The notes: a model not told the origin generated them from the sequence alone. DNA of 64,000 nt from Cinnamomum chago (GCA_038049695.1 CP142451.1:71812001-71876000), one strand, 5' to 3'; shown: positions 23,182 through 36,986, counted from the stretch's first letter. Translations and numbers: made by a program.

Positions 23182-25465
23182 TGTGTGGGATATTTTTATA
23201 ATACCGAGATTATCCTAATTTTGGTAAGAGTATCAGTTAGGCACATCTTAATCTTGGCTTTTTTCATCTCGACAATAGTGCTAGGATGCTTCCATTCCGA
23301 GGTCACACCTGACCTCGGCATCATCTTCGGTTCGGTTCGGTTAACCAAGACAGGCATTGACTCTTAGTCAATCGTGACTTTACTCCCATAAGACTCAACT
23401 ACGTTACAGAACGTGTTGATTAATGGTGACATACCTCAGATCGAGATAATAAGTTATCATTATCCGGCGGTTACGTCTATATCAAGGTAAGGTCCGATGG
23501 CAATGAGACTCTACTCCCAAGACGTCAGGATAAGATCTAATGGGACCCCACCCACAAAAGTCAACTCTTGGCTTATATGTACAAGGAGCAAATCCAGAAG
23601 AGGTACGCAACATGCAACGTTTTACACCCATACTCTAAACTCTCCATCTTTCTTCACTCACTCATCATTTGTCTAGTTGCTGAACTAAGTAAGGCATCGA
23701 AGTGCCTTTGGATGACTGCAGTCAGGGTCTCTGACCTTTGCCTCTCATTCCCTTTCAAGTCTCAGGCATTTGATCATTCCTAAGAAGTTCTATATCCATA
23801 TAATCAATCTCGTAAATATTTAGGAACTTACAATCGGCGCCGTCTGTGGGAAAAGAGTCAAACTAGATTCACAAACACCATGCCTCAAAAAACCAGAAAC
23901 TGCGAAGGACCATCAAAGACCCCGTCACTACCACCAGCATTACCAACGCCATTGTCGCCGGCCCCTCGCCAGAGGAGAACTGGGGCAAGATCTGGTGCAG
24001 TGAGCGTGGAGGGACTTGTGACTTGGTCGGGTTCATCGTCAAAAGGGGTGACAGCACCCTCTCGGCGAGATAACCCTATGTTCGAGCATTCCCGGCAAGG
24101 TGATCCTCCATCACAGCGTCCCCGACGAGACAAATCTCATTGTCAGGTCGATGCTGACGACAACAACAACCCACTCCTCGCGGATATCAAGGCCCAAAAC
24201 CTTGTTATCCAAGAGCAAGGTGAGTTGATTCGTCAACTCCAACATCGACTCCGGGAGAAGATGAAGGCCCCGGCTCCACCCCCTACACACAGCCGAGCTT
24301 CTTCGGTCGATCAAGATTTGAGGCAAATCCTGGATAACAAGAGGCGCGACCGAGCTTACGACGAGGGCTCGAGTAGCAGCCACTTGAACGAGGACTCAAA
24401 GAGACAAAGACCGGAGGACAATGACGACCTGAGAGAATGGTTGGACCGACAAGTCAAACAAACAATCCAGAGGATCATGGAGATCGTCGGTTTCACCCGA
24501 GACCAGGTAAATGCCTACACACTGAGAATCTCGGCACATCTCCTTTCTCTTCCTGAGAAGTTCAGTGTCCCGAGGTTCGTTCTTTACGACGGAACCTCGG
24601 ATCCAGCAGCACATCTACGCCGCTTTATTTAGAGAATGTCAGTTTGGGGTGATATAGATCACCTAAACTGCAGAGTATTCTCCTTGAGTCTATGGGATCT
24701 TATCCTAAAGTGGTTCTGTGCACTTCTAGAGGGATCAATTTCGAGCTGGCGGCAGTTACGGAATTCCTTCGTGGAGAAATTCCAGGCCCATAGGGTCATC
24801 CCCAAAACGGATGATGACCTAATGGTGATCAGGATGAGGCGGACCGAAAATATCACTTAGTTCGCCAAAAGATTCTTGACTGTATATAGCCAAATGAGGA
24901 TGCCACTGATAGGGTGGCCATCAGGTCCTTTAAACAAGCTCTATTGCCAGGCAACGAGCTTCGAAAGGACTTGGTTCGGTTCCCGTGGTCACAGTGAAGG
25001 CACTGATGGCCAGGGTAAACCAGTTTATTGAGCAAGAAGAAGACAAAACCCTAGCTAGGGAAAGCTTCGGCCTCTGGCAGGAAGACAGACCCCCTAAGAA
25101 AAACAAGAAATCGTCTTGGAGGGAGGAGATGGACCGAAACAAGGCATCGACAAGTTTAGCGATGGCCTCGACTCCCACCTCGGGGGGCAGCAAGAAGTCT
25201 AAGCCAGTTGTCGCCTCCTACAAAGCCGTGAACACGATCTTCAAGGAGTCAATCTATAAACTCATAGGCAGGATCAAGTCACAGCCGTTCTTCAAGTGGC
25301 CGCAGCCGATGAAGGGTGATCCTTCCACTCGAGATAAGAATAAGTTATGTGCTTATCACAAGCAAAATGGGCACAGGACCGAGGACTGCATGGCCTTCAA
25401 GTCACACCTTGAAAAGCTCGTCAAAGACGGGCACTTGAAGGACTACGTCAAAGAGGAAGGCAGAT
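23182..25465 (+). mobile_element. Ty3/gypsy (Tat-like) 5' end: LTR, PBS and gag, truncated
   Basis: A 5' LTR (about 23182-23832, TGTGTGGGAT...GAACTTACA) is followed two bases on by GGCGCCGTCTGTGGGA (23836-23851), a primer-binding-type sequence seen in many plant Ty3/gypsy elements. A gag gene follows. The element stops at 25465 where the copia element begins. No pol or 3' LTR is found in the window. The lineage (Tat-like) is inferred from the gag motifs. Confidence 0.75.
23880..25465 (+). pseudogene. gag of the Tat-like element, with stops and frameshifts
   Basis: The ATG at 23880 opens 250 codons with a variable N-terminus and a coiled-coil-like QGELIRQLQHRLREKMK segment. The Ty3 gag core starts at YDGTSDPAAHLRRFI. 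TAG codons at 24630 and 24858 interrupt the frame; RRFI*RM and NIT*FAKRF are both places where this family has Gln, consistent with C-to-T decay. Further frame changes occur at about 24890 and 24985. The C-terminal region contains the gag zinc-finger-like CAYHKQNGHRTEDC. The protein would package RNA in virus-like particles; this copy cannot make it. Confidence 0.8.
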
Positions 25466-26600
25466 TGTTGGAAGTAAGTGGGCCTCGTGGATACGTTTTT
25501 TAAAACTTTTGACCCACTTGACTCAGGGATTAAGTACCCATAAACCACATACAGGATGCAATCCCTCCATCTAATCAATCATGTACAGCAATAAAACCTA
25601 TCTAAAGGATAGAAATCAGCAACACCATGCATCCAAAATAATCCAGAACAAATAGAGAAGTAAATTATACATTTGGAGCCCAGTAGTGCTCTAATGGAGA
25701 AGAAAACTTGCTAGTTGAAGAAACTCTTTCTTTTAAGCAAACTTAGGATCTCCAAGACCTCTTAGCTTTCCACGCTATGACCCGTATCAGATCTCTTTTC
25801 TTAAGAAGATTGGTGGAAACTTCAAGAGAAAACTCAACTAGAAACTCCAAGAAACTAGAAGAGAAAGAGAGAGAGAGAAGAAAGAGGTGTGCAACTCTTG
25901 CACAAAGGGGGGCTGGGCGAAAATTCCAAGGTTGGACATCCAACCCTCTTATGACTCCTTTTATAGCTTTTCAAACCTCTTCTTCTTACTAATTAACTAG
26001 AAGTCCTACTTCCAAAATAATTACTAACTTTCTCCTTTCTAATTATTATAGAAGTCTCACTTCCACAACAATTAGTAACTTATTATTACCACTATTAGAA
26101 GTCATACTTCAAATAGAAATAGTAACTTTTAATTCATTCCTTTTAGAGTTCAAGTAGGATTTGTATCTTTCTAATAACTTGAACTAGCGTGGGGACCACT
26201 AGAGATTCCATAGAAAGCTGGCTCCAACTGGGACACTGCGACCCCACATCTCATGTGCAATCCGGGCCCACAGTTAATTGCAAATAATACCACTATATAA
26301 ATGCAATTGCACTCCAGTCTTAGGAATAAATTATGAAAAAGACCCTAAACTTTTCAATTACCGCAAGTAGGCCCCTCTATCAATATCCATGGATCAATTG
26401 GAATAAATCTGTCTCATCCAATCTTATATCCACATCTTATTATCATTGAGCCCCAGTTAATCACAGTGATCATCAGTACCATCCAATTAACTCTTAATCG
26501 AGATGGGTGCGCACTTACTAATGACAAATCCATTAATTGGCATAAGAGGATAATATAGATAGATTCCATCATATTGCTAATCCCTTTACTGAGCCTTTGA
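25466..26600 (-). repeat. 3' LTR of copia element A, 5'-truncated
   Basis: It starts TGTTGGAAGTAAGTGGGCC and matches 31999-32920 up to 26382. It then continues with sequence homologous to 49790-49966 (TACCATCCAATTAACT, ATTATCATTGAGCCCC) that the right LTR has lost. Near 26575-26600 it joins the end of the RNase H region. Confidence 0.8.
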
Positions 26601-29600
26601 CTATTCCATCTTGGTAATGACAATATCACCTCTCTGCACAATCTCTCTAACTAAATGATATTTCCTCTGTACATGCTTTTGGCTTTTATGGCTTCTGGGC
26701 TCCTTGGACTAAGCGACTGCCCTGCTGCCGTCACAGTATACTGTGAGCGTCTGTCATGCCAAAGGTACCACCCCAAGTTCCATAAGGAATCTCTTACTGT
26801 TTCCGTAGCTGCTTCACAAGCCACTACATATTCAGCCTCCGAGGTGGAATCAACAGTACATTCCTGTTTAATACTCCTCCAGCTGATAACTCCGCCACTA
26901 AGCATAAATACATAGCTAGAGGTGGATTTCCTGGAATCCTTATCTGACTATGAAGTCAGAATCTGTGTAACCGACTAGAATCAGTTCATCACTGTCATAA
27001 ATCAACATGTAATCTCTAGTCCTTTTCAAGTATTTGATAATACAATTTACAGCAGTCCAATGTTCAAGTCCTGGATTAGACTGATATCTGCTAACTATGC
27101 CCACTGAATGACAGATATCCGGTCTAGTACATAGCATAGCATACATGATGCTACCAACAGCCGAAGCGTATGGTATCAATCTCATCTGCTCATTTTCCTC
27201 ATGTGTCTTAGGACACTGATCCTTGGAAAGGTGCACTCCATGCTTGAAAGGTGTAATACCCTTCTTGGAGTCTTGCATAGCAAACTGTACCAGTACCTTA
27301 TCTATGCATGCAGCTTAGGATAAGCCAATCATCCTATTTTTCCGGTCTCGATGAATTTTGATCTCTAGGATGTAGCTAGCTTCTCCCAAGTTTTTCATAT
27401 CAAAAGTCTTGGCCAACCAAACTTTCACTGTTGACAGCAATCTTATGTCTTTCCCAAGGAGTAGGATGTCGTCGACATATAAAAGTAGAAAGACTACCCT
27501 GTCACCTTCAATTTTCATGTACACACATGACTCATCCGGATTTTGACAAAAACTAAATGACTTGATTGCCTGGTCAAAATGAATGTTCCAGATTCGGGAT
27601 GCCTGATTTAGTCCATAAATAAACTTCTTCAGCTTGCAAACTTTTTGCTCTTGGTTTTAGATACAAAATCGTCTGGCTGATAGATGTCTTCTTCAGGATG
27701 ACCGTTGAGAAACGCCGTCTTGACATCCATTTGCCAAATCTCGTAATCGAGACGAGACACAATGGATAAGAGTATCCGGATGGACTTGAGCATGACTACC
27801 GGCGAGAAGGTTTCCTTATAATCAATACCCTCTTTCTGAGTACACCCTTTCGCAACAAGCCTGGCTTTAAAGGTCTCCACTCTACCATCTGGTCCTCTTT
27901 TTCTCTTGTAGACCCACTTGCACCCAATATGTTTAATATTGGTAGGCAAGTCTACAAGTGTCTAGACCTGATTGGAGTACATAGACTCCATCTCTGCTTT
28001 CATAGTATCTTGCCATCGTCCCGAATCTATGTCATTAATTGCTTCATCATAGTTACAGGGATCTTGTTCCGGTTCTTCTAGGATTGCCTCATAAGACTCT
28101 CCCAAGAACGAGAACCTGTCAGGTGGTCTGACAATTCTCCCACTACGACGAGGCATTAGTGTAACTACTAGGTCCGGTAAGGGTGGTTCTTCCTCAAGTT
28201 CGATCATACTTCGATTTGGAATTGATTGCTCTTGAATTTCTTCCAAGATCACATTTTCTAAAGATTTTCGGTCCATCATATAATCTTCCTCCAGAAAAAC
28301 TGCATTAGTGCTCACCAGCACTTTCTGCTCACTGGGATTATAGAATAACCAACATTTATATCCTTTAGGATATCCTACAAACGTGCATACTTCCGACTTT
28401 GTTTCCAATTTATCCGTCTTAACCTTGAGCACGTGTGCCGGACAACCCCAAATGTGTAAATGATGTAGACTAGGCTTTCGCCCGGACCATAACTCTCGGG
28501 GAGTCTTAGGTACAGACTTAGATGGTACGAGGTTTAGTATGTACATCGTAGTATTCAAGGCGTATCCTCAAAAGGATATAGGTAATCCTGAGAAACTTAA
28601 CATAGACCTGATCATGTCTAAAAGAGTCATGTTCCTTCTTTCTGCTACTCCATTCTGTTGAGGCATACCAGGAGCAGACAACTGGGATAGAATCTCATTC
28701 TCTGATAAGTATCCCATAAATTTAGCAGAGAGATATTTCCCTCCTCGATCTGATCGAAGAGTTTTGATAGTCTTACCTAATTGCTTGTCCACTTTCGGTC
28801 GAAACTCTTTGAATTTTTCAAAAGCCTCGGACTTGCGGTGCATAAAGTATATGTATCCATATCTTGAATAATCATCTGTGAAAGTGATGAAATACTCATA
28901 TCCTCATCTGACCTTGACATTAATGGGTCCATACACATCAGTATGCACTAATTCCAATAAATCTTTGGCCCTATTGCCCTTAGATGAAAAGGTTCTTCTG
29001 GTAATTTTGCCTTCCAGAAAGGACTCGTAGACAGGCATTGGTTCTACCACCAATGAAGGCAAGATACCATCTTTCACTAGCATGTCAATCATGTTTAGGT
29101 TTATATAACCTAGCCTTAAGTGTCAAAGTTTTGTTGGATTAGATGAAGGTGACTTCTTTTTTAATGATGGTCTAGTAATTGTTTCAGTATCATGTATCTC
29201 ATACATCGTGGGAGTTAACAAATAAAGCCTATTGGTTACCTTGCCAGAACATATAAAAGTACAATTCCTCTTTGTAACAACTTTAGTACCAAAAGAAATA
29301 GAATAATTTTTATTCACCAAACTAGAAACTGAAATTAAATTACGCCGTAAAGACGGTACATATAATGTGTCTGACAAAATCAATTTATTATTTGAGAAAC
29401 ATAAAGTAATGGCCCCCATTGAAACAGCCTCCGCCTTAGCGTCAGATCCTAGGTTGACAATGATTTTTTCGTCACTAAGCCTCCTGGTTTCCATGAACCC
29501 CTGCAACGAATTACATATGTGATTAGTTGCACCGGAGTCAACACACCAGGATTCTGAAGTACCAATTGCAAAACTAACTTTAGAAATAAGTGACTGAATC

Positions 29601-30395
29601 ATACCTGAAGTCTTTTTCTTAAACAAATAATCTGGACAATTCATTTTCCAATTTCTGTCTTGCCACAATGGAAACACTTTCCTTTTGTCCCTGATCCCTT
29701 AGCCTTAGCCACGCCACCATTAGGACCATTCTCCATCTTAGGACATTTCGGAATTGATTTCTTTTTGCTTTTCCGCCCTTTGCCTTTCGGCTTGGACTTG
29801 GCATCTGACTTTCTATCATCAGGGCAGTTGGCTTCTTTTTCATAATCCCTTCAGTCACTACCGGCTGGCTAGACAGCTCAGCTAGAGTCAGATTCATCTT
29901 ATTCATATTATAATTAACCTTGAAATTGTTGAATGACTCTAGCAGTGACTCAAGGATTATGTCAATCTGCGATTCTGCATCAATCGCAGCCATGAGTCCA
30001 TCATTTTCAACATGTGTTCATGTACTGATGTACCTTCAGCTATCTTAGTGCTAATGAGCACCCTCATAACTGCTTGCCTAACAGGCCTGCTCTGTTCCGC
30101 AAACATCTCTTTTAAGTTTGATATAATATCATATGCAATCTTATAGGATTGATGTTGGTGTTGCAAAACACTAGACATGGATACCTTAATGTAACATCTG
30201 GTCATCTCATCGTCTTTGGCCCATTTGGTGTAAAGTTCATTTTTCTTCTTCCGATGCATCTTTGGTAAGGACATATTTATATCCTGAAACAGTCAGGTCA
30301 ATATCCTGATTCCGTTTCCAGTCTACAAAGTTGGATCCCATCAACTTATTCTGGTTGAGGATGGTTATAAGTAGATTGAAAGTATTCGAATTCAT
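26600..30395 (-). pseudogene. gag-pol of copia element A, multiple stops and frameshifts
   Basis: Read right to left. gag starts MNSNTFNLLITILNQNKLMG at 30395 and ends with a damaged zinc knuckle (CFHCGKTE near 29670). Protease has CVDSGATNHIC near 29550. Integrase shows LVHTDVYGP and SDRGGKYLS (catalytic Asp residues) and a QQNGVAERRN segment. Reverse transcriptase has WQMDVKTAFLNGHPEEDIY near 27720 and the catalytic YVDDILLLG near 27480. RNase H retains STSEAEYVVACEAA near 26850. The order PR-IN-RT-RH defines Ty1/copia. At least ten frame changes or stops break it, so it is dead. Confidence 0.9.
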
Positions 30396-31998
30396 GCTTG
30401 AAATACTGTAGCACATAACCATACATTCAATTAATGAATTTTAAATGACATTAGGGTCTAGTATTCTACCAAATTTATGTAGGAATCCTCATAACCACTA
30501 AATTCAGACTATATCGGAATCCCAATCCCCTGGGGCATGCCTCCTTGGGGAGTGCGAATACCGATTGACTCCCGATTAGCTTCAGTTTCTAAAATACAAG
30601 AGGCAAATACTTGGGGATATTATATCATTATTTTAGTTAAGTGTGACCCACCAACTAGCATTGCATGACAACCGTTGCGAGCAACTCCTCCTTGGGGAGT
30701 GGGCCCCCACCCCGTCTCACCAACACTATCCATAGGAGATCCATATCTAGTAACCAGACAAGTAAAAGCCCTCCGTGGGGAACGGTCATTCTCAAGATAA
30801 CGCGAGGCTAATACTTTCTTTACAATGGACCGATGGTAGAAAACCATGGGGATTTCTAAATATAAATGCCCCTCTCCCACTTAATATTTTAGAATTGATT
30901 ATTTCTTTATAGGTATATGGGCCCACATATATAGACATCAAATCATGTCATGATATGACCAATTATTGGTTCCAACTTCCAAGTCAAGTTATTTTAAGGA
31001 AAGTCCAGTTTCTAAGACTACTGTTACCAATGGATCCATCTCATGGGTCCACCAACACTAATTAGAACTATTTCCAAAAATTAATTTGATTTAATCAATT
31101 TTGGAAATTGTTATGTTCGGATCAGATTTGGAAACTTTTTAAAACAAGCATTCATCAATAAATAAAAAGTGCTAAAATTAGAAACTAGGCATCTCCTCCA
31201 CATGGCCCAAGTGGAATAGACTTCTTGGACTTTTAGACTTTCCAAAACTTTAAAATTCCTCAAACTCTTTGGGCATCTCCAAAATGCTTTTGGTAATCTT
31301 CAAACTCTTTAACTAGGGGTCCAACTTCACTTTCCTTCTTCGTCTCGGACATCACCAGAATTTACAAATTTAGAAAAATTACATAAATTCATATGCCTCA
31401 ATTATGAGACTTACATGATAATCTAAATATGGAAATAAAAGGGTTGTAAGGAAATTCACCATGCCTTGCCCTTTCATGGGAAACCAAGGAAACCATTATG
31501 CCATTTACATGTTGCCCAAAATAACCATCAACCATATAAAGAAGGTAAAAGACTTGTGGGTCACATGGAGAGGACAAGATCACCTGCAAGTTGGTATCAC
31601 ATACAACCAAGCAACTCACAAAACTAGGCTGCCAAACCATAGTGGAAAGATAGGATTCCAAAAGAAAATTCGGATTAAAAATTAGAAATTTTCTGTCTGC
31701 AGTCGGTGGGCCGACCTGACGAAGACCCAAAATTTGGGTTTTTCCAAGTTTTAGCCAACTGATCTTAAACTCTCTCTAATGATTCCAAATACCATCTAAT
31801 GGCTTCCTACCATCCGTCCATCATAGTTAAACCCTTTTGTGACATTCCAAACATGGATCTACTACAAAAAATTAGCAAACCCAGCCATAACTAATCCTTA
31901 CATCACCCTAGGTCTATCCTCTTCGCATCTCATACAAAGATTAGATCTAGAATGCTGATCTAACATGATTAGAGATGAGGTATGGATTTGATACCAAT
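30396..31998 (-). other. 5' leader of copia element A
   Basis: 1.6 kb of untranslated leader between primer-binding site and gag, homologous to 50869-52706 of element B. It lacks the GC-rich island that element B has at 51208-51312. A frame of 86 codons (30620-30880) is also open in element B, but base differences between the copies look neutral. Confidence 0.75.
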
Positions 31999-32920
31999 TG
32001 TTGGAAGTAGGTGGGCCTCGTGGATAGGTTTTTCAAAACTTTTGACTACTTGACTCAGGGATCAAGTACCCATAAGGCCATAAGCCACATACAGGATGCA
32101 ATCCCTCCATCTAATCAATCATGTACAGTAATAAAATATAACTAAAAGATAGAAATCAGCAACACTATGCATCCAAAATAATCCACAACAAATAGGGAAG
32201 TAGATTATACCTTTGGAGCCCAGTAGTGCTCTAATGGAGAAGAAGACTTGCTAGTTGAAGAAACTTTCTATTAAGAAAACTTAGGATCTCCAAGACCTCT
32301 TAGCTTTCCACGCTATGACCCGTATCAGATCTCTTTTCTCAAGAAGATTGGTGAAAATTTCAAGAGAAAATTTAACTAGAAACTCCAAGAAACTAGAAGA
32401 GAAAGAGAGAGAAGAAAGATATGTGCAACTCTTGCACAAAGGGGGGCTAGGCATGAATTCCAAGGTTGGACGTCCAGCCCCCTTATGTCTGTCTTTATAG
32501 CTTTTCAAACCTCCTCTTCTTACTAATTAACTAGATGTCCTACTTCTAAAATAATTACTAACTTTCTCCTTTTTAATTATTATAGAAGTCTCACTGCCAC
32601 AACAATTAGTAACTTACTATTACCACTGTTAGAAGTCCTACTTCAAATAGAAATAGTAACTTTCTAATTCCTTCCTTTTAGAGTTCAAGTAGGATTAATA
32701 TCTTTCTAATAACTTGGGCTAGCGTGGGGACCACTAGGGATTCCATAGAAAGTTGGCTCCAACTGGAACACTGTGACCCCGCATCTCATGTGCAATCCGG
32801 GCCCACAATTAATTGTAAATAATACCACTATATAAATGCAATTGCACTTCAGTCTTTGGAATAAATTACATAAAAGACCCTAAACTTCCTAATTATCACA
32901 AGTAGGCTCCTCTATCAATA
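31999..32920 (-). repeat. 5' LTR of copia element A, 5'-truncated
   Basis: Matches 25466-26382 throughout (TGTTGGAAGTAGGTGGGCC...CTCTATCAATA), including the GA-rich tract and the CTAGCGTGGGGACCACTAG block. It then breaks off into chromovirus LTR sequence. Confidence 0.85.
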
Positions 32921-33835
32921 ACTCAAGCTAATCCAAAGACTACAAAACCCATGAAAACCAAGCAAAACTCACTCAATCTTGAAAACAAGGAACTCATTTT
33001 CACAAAAGGGTTTGCAATATGAAAAATAAGATCTTTATGAACCAAAAATGCTCCATTAAAGAGATGGGTTGGAGCTCTTACCTAGAAAAGGCCAAACAAG
33101 AGAGAAGGAAGAAAATGGAGCTCTTGCCCAACTAGAAACTTCAAAAACTTTGCATCAATGGAAAACTTAGGATGAGAGGAAGAAGATGATGGTCTTGGAA
33201 TTCTATTTGGAGTCTTCTGGCTTGATCATTCAAGAGAAATAAAGTGGAGAGAAAATGTTTCTCCTCTTGGTTGCTCTAGGGTTAGGGTTTGAGAATGAAA
33301 AGAGTGAAAGAGGGAAAGAGTTGACTTAAAACCTTAGCAAATGGGGCCCAATGGCCAAATCTTGTATCAATGAAAACATGATCTTGCGGGCCTTGAATGA
33401 ACTCGATGAAGAAGGATAAAATAATCTTCGAAATATCTAGTTTCCAAAAAGTATACTTTTGACATGGTTTTGAGATTTCAAAATTTGTGTCCAGACTTGT
33501 GTATAAAAGACAACTTTACCCTTTTTGGGCCAGAACTTGGGTTTTTGGGCTTCAAACATGGATGGGCTGAAAACAAAAGTTGTAACACATGGTAAAATCA
33601 TTCAAATGAAATCAAAATCACAATTAAAAACGGAAACCGATACTATCCTCCCAAGCTTACACGTGTACTCAGGCCTTCCTGAGTGTGTCTGACTAACACT
33701 AAACGTCCTCAAAATTCCCAAAGCTACATCCAGGACTAAACTAATTATTTCTAACCAGACGATAACTAAAACCACTTAGGACTAAACACATACTAATCGC
33801 ACACTAATCGAATTAGTCTGGGCCGGGGTCTAACA
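32921..33835 (-). repeat. 3' LTR (partial) of chromovirus A
   Basis: TGTTAGACCCCGGCC start on the minus strand at 33835, homologous to the minus-strand start TGTATAAGACCCCG of the LTR at 56586. Only the first 0.9 kb of an LTR family that is about 3.3 kb long remains. Confidence 0.75.
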
Positions 33836-36800
33836 TCCTCCACCCCTTAGGATATTTGGTCCACCAAATAAAACAAACATTTACCTCTGGTAAAAGCTGT
33901 GGATACTTCCTCTGCACTTGAACTCTCAATTCGTAGGTGGCTTCCTCTGGCTCTTGATTTTCCCAAAGTACCTTGACCCATTGAATATTCCGATTTCTCA
34001 ATTCTTACTCTTTGGTATCAATGATCTTGATCGGCTTTTCCACATATGAGGCATATTCTTAAATCTCCAAAGGCTCGTGCTGTAGTATATGCGAAGGACT
34101 AGAAACATATTTCTTGAGCATAGAAACGTGAAATACATTGTGCACCCCGGAAAGTTCCGGCGGTAACGCAAGTCTATATGCGACATCTCCAATCTTTCTA
34201 AAAATCTCATACGGACCAATAAACCTCGACAATTTGCCTTTCTGACCGAACCTCAAAGTTCCTCTAACTGGTGAGATTTTCAAGAATACCTTGTCACCCA
34301 CTTGAAACTGTAACTCTCTCCGGCGAGTGTCCGCATAACTCTTCTGCCTACTTCGGGCAATCTTCAAACATTCCTGAATCAGCTTGACCTTGTCACTTGT
34401 CTCTCCAACTATGATCGGTCCATGAAAACTACGTTCACCGACTTCTTCCCAACAAACCGGAGTTCTGCATCTTCTACCATAGAGTGCCTCGAAAGGTGTC
34501 ATACCGATGCTAGAGTGGTAGCTATTGTTATAAGAAAATTCACAAAGCAGTAAGCACTCACCCACTGAACCTTGAAATCCAATACACAAACACGCAACAT
34601 GTCTTCGAGAGTCTATATCGTCCTTTCTGACTGACCATCGATCTGAGGATGATATGCCGTGCTGAACTGAAGTTTGGTACCCATAGACTCATGAAGAGTT
34701 TTCTAAAACTTTGAAACGAACCTGCTGTCTCTGTCTGAAGTGATGGAGACGGGCTAATCATGTTTACTAACAATCTCATTAACAAATAACTTTACAAGTG
34801 GTGCCATGTGCATCATATTCCTTGTCTTCATCGGAATGAAATTAGCAGACTTTGTCAGACGATCTACAATAATCCAAATTGCATTATTTCCCTTCTTTGT
34901 ATTCGGCAAACCGGAAACGAAATCCATGGTGATGTGCTCCCATTTCCACTCCGGAATCTCCAACGGTTGTAGCAAACCTAGGGGCTTTTGATGTTCTGCT
35001 TTAATCAACTGACAAGTCAGACAACGGGACACAAAAGTTGCTATCTCTCTCTTCATGTTGTTCCACCAAAATCTATTCTTCAAATTGTGGTATATCTTCG
35101 TGCTACCCGGATGCATCGAGTACCTTCTGTTGTGAGCTTCATTCATTATTTCACTCTTCAAGTCATCCACATTTGGCACACACAACCGGTCATGAAAATA
35201 CAATACCCCATTCACCATCTTGAAATCTGGACATTCTGTGATATGCTCTACTATCTTTGCCAAGTCTGGGTCTTGCAATTGACTTTCCTTGATCTTCTGG
35301 ATGAAGGTAGGTTCTGATATTGTCATGTTTGCTAACATTACACCCAGTTTCAGGGTTTGTACTTCTACACCCGACTCTTCAAACTGTTGTAAGACACCAA
35401 TTCCTCTCAAACTGGCCATGACCACTGATTTTCTACTCAATGCATCAGCTACAACATTCACTTTGCCTGGATGATACTTGATTGGGAAATCATAGTCTTT
35501 GATGTACTACATTCACCGTCTCTGTCTCATGTTTAAATCCTTCTTCAAGAACAAATATTGTAAACTTCGGTGATCTGAATGGACCTCAAATTTCTCTCCA
35601 TAGAGATAGTGTCTCCATATCTTTAATGCAAAAACAATTGCCGCCAATTCCAAGTCATGAGTCGCATAGTTCTTCTCATGGTCCTTCAACTGTCTTGAGT
35701 CATAAGCAATCACCTTGCCATCCTGCATCAATACACAACCTAGTCCCACATTCGAAGCATCTGTAGAAACAATAAATCCGTCGTTGCCCGATGGTAATGT
35801 AAGGATTGGAGTTGTGGTTAACATTCCCTTCAACTCTTGAAAACTTGTTTCACACTGTTCGGTCCAAACAAATGGGACATTCTTCCTGGTCAATTTCGTC
35901 AATGGTGCTGCGATGGATGAAAAACCTTGGACAAACTTTCTGTAATAGCATGCTAACCCCAAAAAGCTTCTGATTTCTGTCACACTGCTTGGCCTCACCA
36001 AATTCACAACTGCTTCTATCTCTGCTGGATCGACTACTAAACCTTTTCTGGAGATGATGTGGCCTAGAAAAGCAACTTGCTCTAACCAGAATTCGCACTT
36101 ACTGAGTTTTGCATAAAGCTGGTTGTCCCTCAAAAACTGTAACGCTGTCCTCAAATGTTCTTCATGCTCCTTCTTACTCTTGGAATACACCAGGATGTCA
36201 TCAATGAATACTACTGTAGAGTGATCCAAATAGGGTGCAAAGACTTTGTTCATAAGAGTCATAAAGACTGTTGGTGCATTTGTCAAACCAAAGGGCATCA
36301 CTAAGAACTCGTAGTGCCCATATCTTGTTCTAAAAGCCGTTTTTTGAACATCCGAGTCTCTAACTCTCAACTGATGGTACCCTGATCTCAAGTTTATCTT
36401 GAAAAAATAGGCTGCTCCTTGCAATTGATCAAATAATTCGTCTATCCTTGGCAATGGATACTTGTTCTTCACGGTCACATGGTTCAATTTCCTGTAGTCA
36501 ATGCACATTCTCAAACTTCCATCTTTCTTTTTTACAAACAACACTAGTGCTCCCCAAGGTGAAACACTTAGCCTAATGAAGCCTTTACTCAACAATTCCT
36601 GCAATTGGAGTTTTAGTTCACCCATTTCTGCTGGAGCCATTCTGTATGGCGCATTGGAGATCGAAGTTGTCCCAGGTAGGAGTTCAATTGTGAACTCAAC
36701 TTCTCTAATTGGTGGTAATCCCAGGATTTCTTCTGGAAAAACATCCGGAAATTCACACACAATGGGGATATCCTCCACCCCTTGGGACTGTTTATCCTCC

Positions 36801-36986
36801 GTGATAAATGCAATAAAGGCCTGACACCCACTCTGAACTAATCTGCTTGCCTTCAAGACTGAAATAAATCATGCCTGAGTTTTCCTCTTGTTCCCCTGAA
36901 ATATCAATTCTGCATATGGTCCTTGGAATTTGAATGTTATGGTTTTACTAAAACAATCCATGGTGACATGATATGCTTCTAACATC
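33836..36986 (-). pseudogene. pol of chromovirus A (protease tail, RT, RNase H, integrase, chromodomain)
   Basis: A 447-codon open stretch (36856-35513) has the late protease linker ([17 protein letters not shown]), reverse transcriptase with [11 protein letters not shown] and an intact catalytic [10 protein letters not shown], and RNase H with [26 protein letters not shown] and HSDHRSL. Stops follow at RQRR*M*YIKDY. Integrase resumes at 35461 with the H2C2 zinc finger (ending CLTCQLIKAEH) and the core MDFVSGLP. It is broken again near 34750 and 34590, then continues through SYHSSIGMTPFEALYGRR and the GPYEI/HNVFHVSMLKKY tail. The chromodomain-like end VKVLWENQEPEEATYE points to the Tekay-type chromoviruses. 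RT-RH precede IN, as in Ty3/gypsy. Not functional. Confidence 0.9.

Larger units (their letters stand above)
25466..32920 (-). mobile_element. Ty1/copia element A, minus strand, decayed
   Basis: Two direct LTR copies (25466 to about 26600, and 31999 to about 32920) bracket a 5.4 kb internal region read on the minus strand as leader, gag, protease, integrase, reverse transcriptase and RNase H. A primer-binding-type TTGGTATCAAATCC is next to the right LTR (31985-31998). The second family member at 49177 shows that the full LTR is 1692 bp, so both LTRs here have lost their 5' parts. The left lost it by a deletion that also removed the 3' end of RNase H; the right lost it at a junction with chromovirus LTR sequence around 32915-32921. 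Confidence 0.85.
32921..36986 (-). mobile_element. Ty3/gypsy chromovirus A, minus strand, 5' end missing
   Basis: Read on the minus strand: pol from late protease to the chromodomain, then a polypurine tract (AAGGGGTGGAGGA, 33848-33836), then a 3' LTR starting TGTTAGACCCCGGCC at 33835 and truncated at about 32921. gag and the 5' LTR are absent: the pol reading ends abruptly at about 36987 against plus-strand chromovirus LTR sequence. The LTR is related to the solo LTRs at 1111-4416 and 53224-56586, for example through the ATATCTAGTTTCCAAAAAGT word. Confidence 0.85.
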
